Source of the DNA: Rotaria sordida
Lineage: Eukaryota; Rotifera; Eurotatoria; Philodinida; Philodinidae
Assembly (NCBI GenBank): GCA_905250125.1
Contig: CAJNOL010000946.1
Location: forward strand, 2,636-66,635
DNA length: 64,000 bases
Direction of reading: 5' to 3'
Shown here: positions 12,043 to 31,293 of the stretch, piece by piece
How the letters are laid out: each line of letters starts with the position of its first letter
Numbering within the stretch: the stretch's first letter is position 1
The notes under the pieces: generated by a model
The model's input: the letters and a program-made list of their open reading frames with translations, nothing else
What the model was told of the DNA's origin: nothing
The model's database searches: none
Program-made: the position numbers and the translations under genes

Positions 12043-14272
12043 TCAACTAAAAAGCCAATAATCGATGCCTTCACGTAGATTCATTGAAGAAAGATTTGTT
12101 TCAAAATCATTATTTGTTAAACCCTGTAAAGAGATAATAAAAATAAATAAATCTATTAGAAAATATTCTCGTAATCAAATTTACAAGTTTAACACAAATT
12201 ATAATTGGAGGAATGGCTTGTGTAAAATGAATAACTGGTATACGACGTTTATCCTATTAAAAAAAAACAAAAGATGATTATGTCATTTGAAGATGATAAA
12301 ATAATCAATATATTTACTTGAGATAATTCATCAGTATAAAATCCTTTTGAAATTTTTTTTGGATCCATATCACAAAAACAAATAACCTAGAAAAATTCTT
12401 TCTTTTAAAAATAATAATTATTCTTAATTAACCTTGTGTTTATTTATATCATTTAATGATCGATAAAATTTTCTTCCCTATAAAATATCAATATTTTTAA
12501 AAATTAATATTTAAACAAAATAAAAAAAGAAACAAGTTTTACTTGTTTTCCTGCATTCCAAATAGTCAATTTTTCCAGATTATTAATAATATTTAATTGA
12601 ATTTCTTGTATTCGTACTGACCATATAACATCTCTTTAATTGGAAAAAACTGTTAGCATAACCCGTGCGGGTTTAAAATGTGAAACACGATGTAGTTGCT
12701 ATTGTTAATCACATGGTGATTATTTTATTCTATCTATTTTGGGACACATATCTTCACTATCCTTTTACTTAATCTTCCACAAATGCAATAAGGAAGTATT
12801 TCATATTTTAGACTGAGAAGTTATTCATATACAGTTTGTAATTGTATATCAACAACGTCTATCACGCGGAGGAAGGAAAGTGTTACTAAGACGTTTGTGG
12901 GGGTAGAGCCCGACTGAGTCCAAGTCCGAAAATATTGGATCCGATGAACTCTAATGCGAGAGGATGGTTCAAATTTTTACTTCAATACTTTAACATCCAT
13001 TTTAGATCGTGTTTCACAAAGTTTCCTTTCCAATCATATATAGAATTTGTTATTTACTCATGTACGGAAAACGTTGTTGCTTCTGAATGATATCGATAAT
13101 AAAGAAGAATTTCATTCACTCGATATAATCGACCACCTATAGAAAAAAAAAAGAAAATTTTTTTTTAAGATCAAGATTTTTCAATTAAAATATTGTACCA
13201 TTACGAAGATGTTTAAAAAAGAATGTTAAATCTTCACAATGACCCTATTAAAAAGAAATATCAAATATCATCAATCATGAAATATATATATATATATATA
13301 ATAATATTGACTTTAGCAATTTCATCAAAACCACCTAGTCGATCAAACCAAGATCTTGAACAAAACCAAGTTGGCATAATAAGAGTTGGTCCATGTGCCA
13401 AATATATCTAATACAAGTAATAAATATTTATGAAATTTTGAATAAAAAGTCTTATCTAATAACAGAATATCTTCTTTTTTTTTCAATCTTCGTTATCTTA
13501 AATACTATCATAAAAAATGTCATGTTTACTTGTGTATAAAGTTGTTCTTCTGTCAAATTATTAGCCCATTGTGTATATCGATCGGTTGATCCTTCTGGAA
13601 TTCGTTCATATTTTGAACCGACTAAGAATAATAATCATATAATAAAATTTCATTAATAATAAATATACTCAATATTGCATCATCTTTTTCATTGATAGCT
13701 ACATGATATTGTCTATGAATTCGATTTGGACACATAAGATCATCCTAAATAAATATTCTATTCGAAAATAAAACAAAAAATCGAAGAATCTTCTTTTCCT
13801 ACAGCATCTTGAAAACATAAAAATCGACCAGATGAATATTGAACTGCTCGATTTTTCCCGTAACCCACTAAAATAAAAAAATCAATTCCCAAACACCTCT
13901 ATCTAGTATTTCTCACCACCACGAGCTTCTTCATTTTCATATCCATGAACAATTAATTTATATTTCAATTCTAATTGTTTTCTCCATTGTTCAATTATAT
14001 TTAAAGTTTCATCCTAACAATAACAAAGACAAAAAACAATCAAGCCTCAATAACTCTCAATGAAGAACCACTTGCTGAACTGCCATCATTATAAATAGAT
14101 AATTCAATATTAATATTCTCAATGATTTGTTTCATTAAACTTTCAAATGTTTCATTTAACCATTGAGCAGCATTTCTTACTGGCATTATAATTGACTATC
14201 GATACAACAAAAATTTCTAGTTATTTTTTTTTGTTTTCTTTGTTCTCATTAACATACCACATCAATCGACAT
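12043..14272 (-). CDS. B3GNTL1: B3GNTL1-like GT2 glycosyltransferase (14 exons)
   Basis: Glycosyltransferase family 2 enzyme similar to vertebrate B3GNTL1, a putative beta-1,3-N-acetylglucosaminyltransferase; the true acceptor is not established. Exons: 14258-14272, 14055-14195, 13917-14013, 13803-13867, 13669-13744, 13530-13621, 13312-13407, 13199-13244, 13058-13136, 12543-12633, 12433-12477, 12318-12386, 12185-12253, 12043-12123. Together they give 353 residues, close to the human length. Visible motifs are the nucleotide-binding start [15 protein letters not shown], the DxD-type [12 protein letters not shown] (created across an exon junction), [25 protein letters not shown], and the C-terminal [17 protein letters not shown]. 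There is no signal peptide or membrane segment, so it is probably cytosolic. The start exon is only 15 bp. The stop codon of PARG copy 2 lies 160 bp upstream, and a splice-acceptor-like sequence sits 26 bp before the ATG. Confidence 0.9.
12661..13020. mobile_element. small TIR element, copy 1, in B3GNTL1 intron
   Basis: Fills most of the 424-bp intron 12634-13057. It carries TGTGAAACACGAT near 12679 and its inverse ATCGTGTTTCACA near 13006. Just outside the left repeat is a small hairpin (AACCCGTGCGGGTT). The same arrangement (hairpin AATCCCTGTAGGATT, then the same terminal repeat pair) occurs at 63227-63391. No open frame. The element family is unknown. Confidence 0.65.
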
Positions 14273-14284
14273 TATTATTTTTTT

Positions 14285-14320
14285 TTCTTCTCCAATATCT
14301 GTAAAAAAAAAGAAACACAT
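14285..14320 (-). promoter_or_regulatory. orphan splice acceptor upstream of B3GNTL1 start
   Basis: On the minus strand a polypyrimidine tract ending TTTTACAG lies 26 bp before the B3GNTL1 ATG, within the 160-bp gap behind PARG copy 2. It could be the 3' end of a 5'-UTR intron or a spliced-leader trans-splice site; trans-splicing is known in rotifers. The sequence alone cannot decide. Confidence 0.4.
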
Positions 14321-14432
14321 ACAAATACAGTTTGTTTGTTGTTTTTTTCGTATTCATCTTTTCATTAAATTTAAATCCATCGTACATCACAGATATAACA
14401 CACAGACGAAAAAAGAAAACAAAAAGTCGAAA

Positions 14433-20728
<6,296 letters not shown>

Positions 20729-22390
20729 GGTTTCCAAAGATCTTTTTTTATGAATAGAAAAAAATTTTGTTTTTGTAGCTTGATTTTGATTGCTCTGTGA
20801 TTATGCAATAACATTATATTTTGTCATATCTAGAGGGCAGTAGATGACTGATCAAATTTCTCAATGCAAATAAGATTAAAATCAAATTTCAATGAATGTT
20901 TGCATGTGAGTTACATAGATAAATATAATCAGAATTGATTTATGTAATAAGCATCGATTGTGAATCAATAATAGCAATTTTTAGGTATTGACAATTTACT
21001 AGTGACTAATGATCAATTCAGAGGTAGATTGGGCGAAGTGTAGGTGTGAGGCAAAGTTGCAACTAGCAACGGTAAACGAACGGGGTTCGATAGAGAATTT
21101 TTTATTAGCCTGTCCCGACTTTTTGGATATTTTTTTTTTTTCAAAATATTGATCATAAAAGTGCTCTTTTTTTCACAAATCAAACACTTTTTTACTGATG
21201 TCGAAAACTATTTCTATGTGGAAACATGCGCATCAGACTGTCCTATTAAATAAAAATTCATCATAGTGTACTTAATACATTCCATCCATTTCCTTTGATA
21301 TCTAGTTATATTATTGAAACCAGAATGAGCGTGAATGTGCGTGCCGGTGTGAATCCTGTCTTCCAACACTCACACCATGATACTGTTTCGATTTTTTCTT
21401 TCATATGAGTGCTTTGAAATATATGGATGTATGTAGTCTACTTTTTACTTCTCTTTTTTATAAAGTTTGCTAGAATTTTGTTTTGGAAAAAGAATCATTT
21501 TACACTAAATAACTTTCTACGATTGTTCATACGAACTGGATTGTATATGTATATTGTTTTTATTATTTTTCTTTATCGAGACATACATTTAAAGATAATA
21601 TATATAAATGAATAGAAACAGAATAAAATATTTCTTTAGTAGACAAGTATACCATAGATTTGTTCACAAAAAAGTTTTCCGATTTTTAACTCTTCCATCT
21701 GGCAATTCTGACTCATATCCACACCTAAAATTGATCATAGAAGTAGGTTTTCTTCGTGAATTAGAGCATTTTTATTGATGCTAGCGAGCTACTTCTATAA
21801 AGGACATGCATTAGAATATTTTTATTAAGTGAATATTCATCAAAATAGAGTATAGGTGGAGTGGTGCGTGTCTTTTCGTTGGTGACACCTAGACTAATAC
21901 CCACATTCTTGCAGCATAGAGAAAACTATTCTAGAATTTTTTCGTATTACATCTAAAAAATTCTTCAATAGTCGTTTTTTTGATTTATTTAGTCGAAGAC
22001 TAGCACTTTTTGGGATCAGCTCTTTTGAATTATATTCTGATTAATGATTTATAAGATAAATCGCTTAAAATCACAGAATATTTAACTATAATTTTTAGTT
22101 TCTGTAGAGGACAACTTTTTTCTTGTAGGTCCAGGTCCCGCATATCTCTAGTACTCACAATTTACTAGTATCCAAGACATGAGTTAAACTAAAATATTTT
22201 GCTTATATCGATGATTAATATATTAAACATTTTTATTCATCATTAAGATGAATGACTCTACTAAAACAAATCAATTTATCATAGTCCGTATCTTAACATA
22301 TTATCTACAGATTAGAAATGCAAAAATTTTATTTGTATAGATATAAAAAATGTTATCTGACAAGAATAAGAAACTGTAATCGTAGAGTTT
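20729..22390. other. intergenic between PARG copy 2 and GT8 gene
   Basis: About 1.66 kb of AT-rich non-coding DNA that should contain the PARG copy 2 promoter and the GT8 3' end. A GC-richer patch at about 21025-21120 (GGGCGAAGTG..., GGGGTTCGATAG...) stands out but has no recognised identity. A 62-codon frame at 21427-21615 is low-complexity and not believable. Confidence 0.45.
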
Positions 22391-23705
22391 TTATGAAATA
22401 AACGATTGATTGAGCATATCATCATGCATTTGACGCCATATATTCCATAATTCAATTAATGCCGGATTAGATAATTGATTAGATTTCGTAATATGAAATG
22501 GTTTATACGCTGTATAATGAATTATTTTCATACGATCTCGTAATCGTATATAAATATCATGATGATAAATAGCAAGAACATTATTAAAATTATAGATCAA
22601 TGGCAAACGTCCGGTACTAAAAAAAATAACAAAGAATAAAATGGAAGAAAATTGAATTCAGAATTAGTTTTTTTTTTTAATTTGAAACTTAACTCTATAG
22701 CACTTAATCAATCTCTTGTTTCTTTTATTGGCTTTTGATCATCGATATTAGATGATATACAACTGATGCTATAGTAACTATGTCTGTAAGAAAAAAAATT
22801 TTCATATCACATATTTTGATTTGGATTCCACAAGAATATTATTTTAATTTTTCTCAACAAATATTTTCATTTCTAAGACATAATCAATAAACTTAGTATA
22901 AAACTAATATTTACCTTCCTTTAAAATACCAATTAAGAAATCCTTGTTCTGCCCAATAAGAACCATAAGCAGCCATATTATGTATTTTTATAAGCATATC
23001 ATTAAAAATAGTCATATTTGGACGAATAAGAAGTACACCTGCATTAAAATTAGGTCCTATTTCTCCTTGCCAAACATCTTCTACTGCACCTAATAATCCA
23101 TCCTGATTATCTTCAAAAATAGTTCCAGTCAATAATTCATTGATATCATGTATAACAAGTGTATCAGCATCAAGATATAATATCCGATCATAACCAATCA
23201 TAGACCATATATGTAATTTTGTATATTGATCATGAAAACGTTGATAAATAATAGCAAATCGTGGTGGATTAATACGTTCAACAGACCATAAATACCAACC
23301 AGCTTTACGACATCGATTCAATGTTAATTGATTTAATCGATTTGAAATATAGAAAAGAATTAGATCAGCTTGAATATTTATTCGTCGAAGACTATAACCA
23401 AGAACTTCGATACCTTCAATATAATCATCGTTATAAATAGCTGATACAACAGCTAAACGAACAATACGAGTAGTTTTTATATTTATTGTACGATTAGTAA
23501 ATGGAAATTGCTGTTGAGATAATGTTTGATTTATTAATGAATGTTGAATAGTTAAATTATTTGTAATGAAAGATTTGATAAACGTTCGAGTAGATATAGA
23601 AGTTGAAGTCCAATTAAATAGAAAGAAAAAACTACCTGATAGAATTATAATTATTATATAACGAAAACGATACGATAATAAAAATAGGCAGCTTCGAACT
23701 GACAT
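22391..23705 (-). CDS. GT8 family glycosyltransferase, glycogenin-like, type II membrane
   Basis: Nucleotide-sugar-dependent glycosyltransferase, probably Golgi/ER luminal. Exons 22915-23705 and 22391-22616 (intron 298 bp) give 338 residues. Residues about 15-32 are a hydrophobic anchor (YIIIIILSGSFFFLF) after a short basic N-terminus, the layout of a type II Golgi enzyme and not of cytosolic glycogenin. GT8 hallmarks are AVVSAIYNDDYIEGIEVLGYSL, the metal-binding DxD in YDRILYLDADTLVI, FNAGVLLIRPN, WAEQGFLNWYF, LPLIYNFNNVLA and a C-terminal IHYTAYKPF block (KPW-type in relatives). No frame break. Substrate is unknown; relatives include glycogenins and glucuronosyl/glucosyltransferases. Confidence 0.88.
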
Positions 23706-25260
23706 TATTATTTGCCTATCTATTTAATATTTAGTGTAAAATTTTAATATGAAAAACAAATTAAAATAAGTCTATATTGACTTATCATAGATGTTGTTTC
23801 ATCTATCCATCAGAAATAAAACGTATAAATTTATTTAAGACATATGAAGAAAACAACATTTCGATTCCTTTCCATTACCATTTTTACGTATATTCTTTTT
23901 TTTCTTTCTCCATGATTTATAAAATTAATTGTAGTGCGCTTGGTTTTTCTTGATGGGAACTGACAAAATGCGTTATTATATTTAAAACAAAAGAAGCACT
24001 GATGTACAATCGAATGAGCATTCATTATCATCACGCTTTTGTTGTACTAAAGTTAAGTGTACTTTTCATTTCAATATCTCTTCTGTCATATTGAATATAA
24101 TCAATGCAAACAAAGAAAACAATTAAATCTGGAAATGAGATTCTTTTTTTATCGGAAGTCACTTCAAAATAAGATCATCGAGTATATTTATATTTTTGTT
24201 ATACCTTCCATAGTGTAATATTCTATGAATCTATCAAGATTAACAAAAAAATTGAATGCTTGGATTAAAATGTCAAAAATATCATATAGCAATTATCTTG
24301 TTTCTTGTGTATAAAATCAAAAATTCAATACAAATATGTTTCTTTTACAATGATCTATATTTTGATGATACTTTTGAAAGAATATAAAATTTATCATATT
24401 TTGAAAAGTAAAATTGAAATATAACAAAATACAAGTACGTATGTGAATGTGTGACTATAAAAACAAACATGATCATATAGGATCTCCTTCATTCTAATGA
24501 AAATGCTTTTATTCATTTTTATTATCATGGCATTTAAAGATGAATCGCATGACTTTCATAGAAAAAAAAAATATCGAAATGTTATGTATGTATCTGTAGG
24601 TCATCCATTCATAATACTGCGCGAATAATTCGCAAATCACATCTATATATGAAATTTATATATGTCATTACAACTTCGACAAATAAAATCTGTTGAAGAT
24701 ACTTCAATTGAACTAAATATCAACTAATTAATGATATAAAAAGCCATATATATATATATACAAAATTTTAGTTAATTTTTCATTTTAAATAACATTTATA
24801 TCATTTTTTACGAATAAACATAGAAGAACTTATTTATTAAGAAAAATCAAATATTACTTTTTGTTCGTATTTTTTGTATTATAATAGATCTATTATGATC
24901 ACACTAAGGTGTATAATAAACGAAAGTGATCTTTAGAATACTATGCTTTGAGTTAAACAGTATTTTAACTTTATAATTATAAGAAAAATAGTACATATAC
25001 AAACAACTGCAACGCTTACCAAAGTCAGACTCATATTAAGTATTCCTCCTCTTTTTCATATGCTGTAAGATAAAAGTTTTTTCCTTTTGTGCCCGTCGTT
25101 ACGGTGGTTTACACACACATGCAGCGCAACATCGTGACAAACTGCATGGATGACATCCTTGTTTGAACGACTTTTTCGCTAGAGTTCTAACAGACGCTGA
25201 CACATGTGTGGATACGTGACTTATTAAAATTTAATTAGTAATCTACTAATTGACTCGATA
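23706..25260. other. intergenic upstream of GT8 gene
   Basis: About 1.55 kb of very AT-rich DNA containing the GT8 promoter. A 43-codon plus-strand frame at 24497-24628 starts with a hydrophobic stretch but is too short to support. No RNA gene or repeat was recognised. Confidence 0.45.
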
Positions 25261-25267
25261 TATAGCA

Positions 25268-28200
25268 ATGTCTGGTAAAGACTCGAGATTAAGTGAAATC
25301 TCTCATCTGAAAAAAGTAATTGTGACAAATCGGTGTGATATGGAATTAACATTCTTAAAAACAGCTAAATCATAATCATTTACCAACGACATTCTCAAAT
25401 AGAAGAAAGCTCATTTTAAACTTCTCCTACCAGAAGAAACTGAGAACAGTGTTTTATTCGAAAGACAATCCCCCCTCCCTCGAACACTTTCTAAACCCAT
25501 CCCTATTTCATCAGAAATATCGAAAAATCTGCCAACACCTCCTAATGTACACATAACAAATAGTCATACTCTAATTTCAGTCAAACACTCAAAAAAGCTT
25601 GAACCTAGAAAAAATTCCAAAAGTCAAAAAAAAGAGAAAATCGGAAAATATTCATAAAAAATTAAAAAATCTCAATTTTTACTGCCATATCAGAAGATTT
25701 GACGTCTTTGAATCGCTTTGATAATGAAAAATATACCGAATTTTCTATTACTTGTAAACATTATGGGTGAATTAAGTTAGAGCAAATGATGTGTTCCATG
25801 CTTGAGTGGTGATAGTAAATATCCAAAGAAATCTGAAGCAGATGCTACTCCAGCATTTACCGTGATGATAAATGTTCTTACCTACAACATGCGCAATCAA
25901 GTATGGTAACGAGTTGTAGGACTTAAATTTGAGGAAATTACAAGACTTCGCAGTGATGTATGTAGAATATTGAAAAAGGGTCGATCATGATCAAAAAAAC
26001 GTGTTTTGAAGTTCACTAACAGTGATATCGACTCAGTTTTTGAATATTTTCTGCTCAGAAAAAAACAAAAAATATTGACTTATATTTAATTGAGCAATAA
26101 AATAATTTACATGAGCAATAATGAAATTTAGCAATAAAAAACATTAAATGAGCAGTAATGAAATTTAGCAATAATTATATGGAATGAGCGATAATTTATT
26201 TAAGTTAAAGGTAAATTTTATATAAAAAGAGTGTTATAGTGTGACTCGCTTATATATGTTTTGTTTTCCTTCTTCTCTTCTACGATATCGTGCAGATAAC
26301 CAGTATGACACATATATGTCGGAGTTGACTTTAAAATATTTCAAAATCAACTAATTACCTTTTGAATTCAACTAGTCGCCTTTAAAAGGAGACCGAATTT
26401 TAAAATACAACTCCGATATATGCATATATCTTTTGTTTTCTTTCTCTCTTCTTTCCTTTTCCTCACTTGAATATTTCTCTTCTCTTGATGTTGTTTAGGT
26501 ATATGTCCTTCTTCGTCATATTTTCTTTCTAGGGTGTTTGGTTTTTTCGTAGTTCATCAAATACGTATTCTTTCAATTTTACAAAATAAAATATAAAAAG
26601 AAAAAGAGGCAAACCATCTAAAGCAAAAAAAAGGTTTATTCACATAATAATATACTGTTTCTTCATTTTTCTTTTTTTTTTCAATTGTAAATAATTTTTT
26701 TATTTCTTTAATTCATAGAAAATAATGTAGTTTTTCTTTGTTTTATTGCTAAAGTATGAAATTATTACTGCTACTTAATGAATTAATTATTGTATATTTA
26801 AGAATATAAAATTATTCAAATAAAGTTTTTTTATTGCTCAAATATTTACTAGGCAATAAATTATATACAATTCGAAAGAGGAGAAAAAGCTTTATGGTTT
26901 GATAAAGAAAGTTCTCTTTTAGCATCGTTTTATCGAAGAGAAATAGGAATCGACATTTTGCGCCATTATTTTTGCATCGGATGTCATTTTTCGTTATTTC
27001 TCGCCGTATATTAATGATGAAATAATTGACTCATTTACTAGAGCACAAAAGAAGAAACATGAAGTATGGCAAATCATTCATCAATGAAATACAACGTTAT
27101 GTATGACAGACTTATTTAAATAAATGGTCTAAAAACAAATCCAAAGGTAGTGAATTTAATCTTTTATTTTTTTACTTTATAATGTAAATTCTTTAAACAG
27201 TCGTATTGTCAATATCGATGCTATTATTACAAACTACGCTTCTCCGATTGGTATTGTAAGTGAAATTAATGAAGTCGTAATAAATAAGACATCAGATTTT
27301 CGAAATTATCAGCTTATAGTCGAAGAATGAACAAACTCATTTGGGGAAGTTGCTATCTTAATTCAGCAATCGATTAAATTTAAAGAATTAACAAGAGATA
27401 AGAACTTCCTCTTAATAGAAATTGAAATTAGTCCTGATCCAACTCTGATTAGTGTTGTTTATGTTTCTCCCGAATCGACTCTTCCTTTTCATATTTTCAT
27501 AAAATGTATAAATAAGCCGTTTTTTATATTCGATGATTTTAATGCAAAACACATTGACTGGGGATGTGAAGGAAACAATGGGAGTGGTAATCAACTTGCT
27601 TCATGGTTAGAACAAATAGGAAATGAAATGATAGTACCTGATAAATCAACTTCCTGTAGATTCAACGCTATAATTGATTTTGGAGTAATACATAATGTCA
27701 ATGGCTGAAACACAAAAGTAATGGAAGAAGGAATATACAATCACTTTCCAATCCTAATGCAGTTTCCTCTATCTGTCTTTAAATCGATAGTTTTCAGATC
27801 AATAAATTGAAATATGTTTACTTTTTTTCTTCCACATCTTATCTATCAGTATTTTTCTTCTCCAGTTCGTGGTCTAACAGTTGATTCCGAAAAAATAAAA
27901 GATCCTACAGCTATTGTTGATATTTTAGCTAATAATCATGAGAAATATTTTGCTGAAACAACTTCAGATGAGAACAATGTCGTGCAACAAAGGTGTGTTT
28001 CTGTTTATGAAAATATTGTCTCTTTCTTCAATATGTCCTTCGAGACAATTTCAATAAATGAAGTAATCAATGAAAGGAGAAAATTCTCTCGAAAGTCGAC
28101 AGATAGTTTTGATGCCTCAGTTTTTCTTTTGGAAAAGCTACCTGAGGTTTATATGAATATATTAACTGTACTTTTCAATAAACATTCCGATGAGACTGAT

Positions 28201-29470
28201 TTTTTTTCTACCGTAAAACATGCTAAAATAGTATATATTCCTGACGAGGGTATATAGCTTGCTGCTAATCAACTAAGACCCATATCATTACTCGCCAATA
28301 TTGAGAAATATTTTGAACGCATTGTTCATAATCGTTTACTATTGTGGTGTAAAACTAACAATATATTTTCGGATGAACAGTCTCGATTTTCTCCTGGTAA
28401 AAGATTATAAACTCGAATTATGTCATTGATTGAAGACATAAGATTGATAGTTGCTGCTAATAATAGACCAGCATCGATTATATTTGCTGATTTTCTTTCA
28501 ACATTTGATCATATGTGGACTCTTGCTCTTATTAGAAATCCTCTTCTAAAAGGGATATTTAATTGATTAAAAGATCGAGCCTTCTGTGCATCCCATGGAG
28601 ACGAACGATTCCGAATAGTTCAAATGAAGATAGGAGCTTCGCAAGGCTCAGTATTATCAGCAACACTATTTTGTTTGCATATTCACTTTCTTCCATCATA
28701 CTGCAACAGTATTGCACATCACCTATTTGCGGACGATATCGCTATCGTTCTAGCTGGTTCACTCAAGAAGACATTTTTCGACAGCGTCATGGAACTCAAA
28801 GAGAGAGCAATATTGATTTTGAAAGAACTGGAAAAATTCTTTGATAATATGATTTTATCAGTTAATATATCAAAGACGAAAGTACTACTATTTCATAACA
28901 TAGCTTCCTTACCATATCCGCGATAATACTACAAATCTCGAAATGTAGATTTCGTTAAAAAATTTAAATATTTAAGAATAAATATTTCTATTAAACTAGA
29001 TTGAGATGGCTATATTAATGAAAGACTCAAAATCATTAGAAAAATATTTCTGACGTATGCTCTTTGTTCTTCGTATATAACCTTTTCCTGTCTTCTTTTT
29101 CTATGTAGTGAAATTGTGCCACTAATCTAATTGTAATTTTTCTTTTTCATGCTTCTGTTTTCTGTATCTTCTCATGTGGCATTTATCTCCCTTCCTTTCT
29201 CTCGTATAGCATTTAACTGGATCTTTGAATATCACATTCCAGTATTATCTATGTATCAGTTCAATATAAATTCTAGCAGTGAAACTAATCTCAAAGAAGA
29301 ACATATATCAGACAAAACTTATAAGAAAAGTAATAGATAAAGCAGTAAGAGCAATTTCTAATCTTGGAATACGATCGGCGAAATATTATAAGGATTTAGT
29401 TTTTGAGATTTGTTATCTATATTGAAACACTCAGATCTATCTTTTGCAGTGTATAATATATTTTAACTGT
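25268..29470 (+). mobile_element. decayed non-LTR retrotransposon (LINE, jockey/I-like)
   Basis: Two-ORF LINE relic. The ORF1 remnant starts near ATG 25268 and includes a proline/lysine-rich stretch at about 25440-25660 (PIPISSEISKNLPTPPNVHI). The ORF2 remnant runs about 27230-28926 in a single frame. It has an APE-type endonuclease motif FDDFNAKHIDWG (about 27529-27564), the reverse-transcriptase entry LRPISLLANIEKYFERIV, and the RT catalytic motif LFADDIAIV (about 28723). Further downstream are FKYLRINISIKLD and a C-terminal remnant to about 29470. Seven stop codons interrupt the ORF2 frame between 27320 and 28930 without an obvious frameshift; four are TGA at positions where arginine would be plausible. 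The copy is dead. Another inverted-repeat element (26073-26855) splits it between the ORF1 and ORF2 remnants. Confidence 0.85.
26073..26855. mobile_element. inverted-repeat element nested in the LINE
   Basis: The left arm (about 26075-26210) repeats TTGAGCAATAA / TTTAGCAATAA; the right arm (about 26735-26855) carries the inverse (TTATTGCTCAAATA, TTATTGCTAAAG). A second inner inverted pair surrounds about 26310-26430 (GTCGGAGTTGACTTTAAAAT facing ATTTTAAAATACAACTCCGA). It has no coding capacity and lies between the ORF1 and ORF2 parts of the LINE, so it inserted later. Confidence 0.55.
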
Positions 29471-31293
29471 ACTAAAAGAAAACTACAGTCTGGAGTCCTC
29501 ATTCTATATCCTGAACTAGATTTTTCGCCATAATCTTGCCTTTGTTTTTTCTTGCAGCTAGACGCTTCATTTATCTTCACTTTTACTCATGCATTTTATG
29601 ACAAAATAAAAACCAAGATTTACAGCAAAACATTGAAAACATCTCTGAATAAAATATATTCTGAGAGATGTTCTAATTGTATGACTTTGTGCTGTTAAAA
29701 TCAGAGCATAATATTCTTGAGATCTCTCGCATTAGTTACAGATAGTGATGAGAGTGACCAATTGTTTTTAGTCCTGGTCCTGGTCCGAAAAACCCTTGGT
29801 TCTAGTTTCACATCTAGTAATACATGTACTAGAGAAAAATTCGATATTATTTTCTAGTAATGACAATGAACTCGAGACATCTTGCACTACTCGTATGATC
29901 TCTAACATCCTTTCTTTTGAAGATTCATCACAGTTTTTAATTCACTAATATTTCGTCTATTCTGTATGTTCATGTCTTCGACAACTCTGTTGTTTACGAA
30001 AAAAACTGGAATTAAATTTGCTATCAAAATTGTAACAGCAAATATTGAAGGGATCGTTACTTGATAATTTTCGCATAAACTTTTGGAATACATGAGTTAT
30101 GAGAATATGACATTTGACGCAAATTTTACACGACCATAAAAGATATCACTCCCAATAAAAAAATGTTAATCCTGATCCTGATCCCGACAGGATCGCGACC
30201 ATCTTGTCTATATTCAGTTACAGATCTTACTGCTGTCAGAATAGAACTATAATCATATAAAGTATGAACAAAAAGTAATATTTGAATTTTCTTATTAATT
30301 TCTTCTATGTTCATTCACAAGCAATGATATAATAAAGGATTTGAAAATGAAAAATGAATTATAATTTTATACATTGTTTTTTAATATCATCAATTACTGG
30401 AATTGATTTGGTATTTAGTTCGATTAAAGTAACTTCGATACGACATATACATAAATAGTGTGTACACAAATTGATATATATCTTACTAAAAATCAATATA
30501 CGTGAAAAAAGAGTTCTATATCCTTTTCAAACAAAGAAAAGTTTAATTTCGAAAGAAAAAGAAAAGTCAGTATTGAAACAAAATATATCAAAGGATTTGA
30601 TTTTTTTATTTATTTTCATTAGCTTTATTATTCATCGTTGCTAGTATTAAAAAAAAAGAATAAAAGCATGATGATAACGACAATTTCTATTCTTATAATT
30701 ATGATATTTACTTTGTAACCATATTATTTTTTTTGATTTTGTGTTTATTGTCTTCTTATGAATCTTCAGATTTCACTCTCATCCGATTAACTGGCATCTG
30801 TTCGAACTCCAGCGAGATTGCTTTTAACGTTACGAAAAGAGAATATATCATCGAATCTTGTCCATGTAGATATGATCTTTGAATAGTTGGAGTATACGTT
30901 GATATCTCAGTCAATTAAATAGAATCATTATCTTTGCATTTTAATAGGTCAACGAACATATATTTGAAAGATTATTAACCATTTGGGATGTGCATGGAGC
31001 CCAATAAGATTCATTTGAATGCTGTGCATCTAAAACATTGAAAGAAATTTTTTTTATTCAAGATATGTTCCAAGAATACTAAATATAATTAGTATTTTCG
31101 TGACATTAGTCAATGTCATTCAATCATCTTTGATATGTTCAAGCAGTTCAATATTTATGCAAATTTTCTATATTTACAATTGTAGCATATTTAAGCAACT
31201 TGTAGTAGTATGAATGTTCTATTTTCCTCTCTCTCTTTGTAAAAATAGATCATGAGACAAGAATGAAAAGTTGAGCCGATAAGTAAAATTCAT
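29471..31293. other. gene-free region with one R2 repeat copy
   Basis: No gene is visible. The segment 29743-30225 is a repeat of family R2. The rest (about 30230-31290) is AT-rich with no recognised element. Confidence 0.5.
29743..30225 (+). repeat. dispersed repeat family R2, copy 3
   Basis: About 480 bp, collinear with 18477-18965, with the same orientation and block order. Near each end it contains a CCTGGTCCTGGTCC / CCTGATCCTGATCCC type direct motif. Confidence 0.75.

Noticed and set aside
21427-21615. 62-codon hydrophobic frame
   Set aside because: Composition expected from T-rich DNA; no signal, neighbour or motif supports it.
24497-24628. 43-codon frame with a hydrophobic start, possible secreted peptide
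   Set aside because: Too short, no cleavage-site pattern that stands out, no conservation evidence available.
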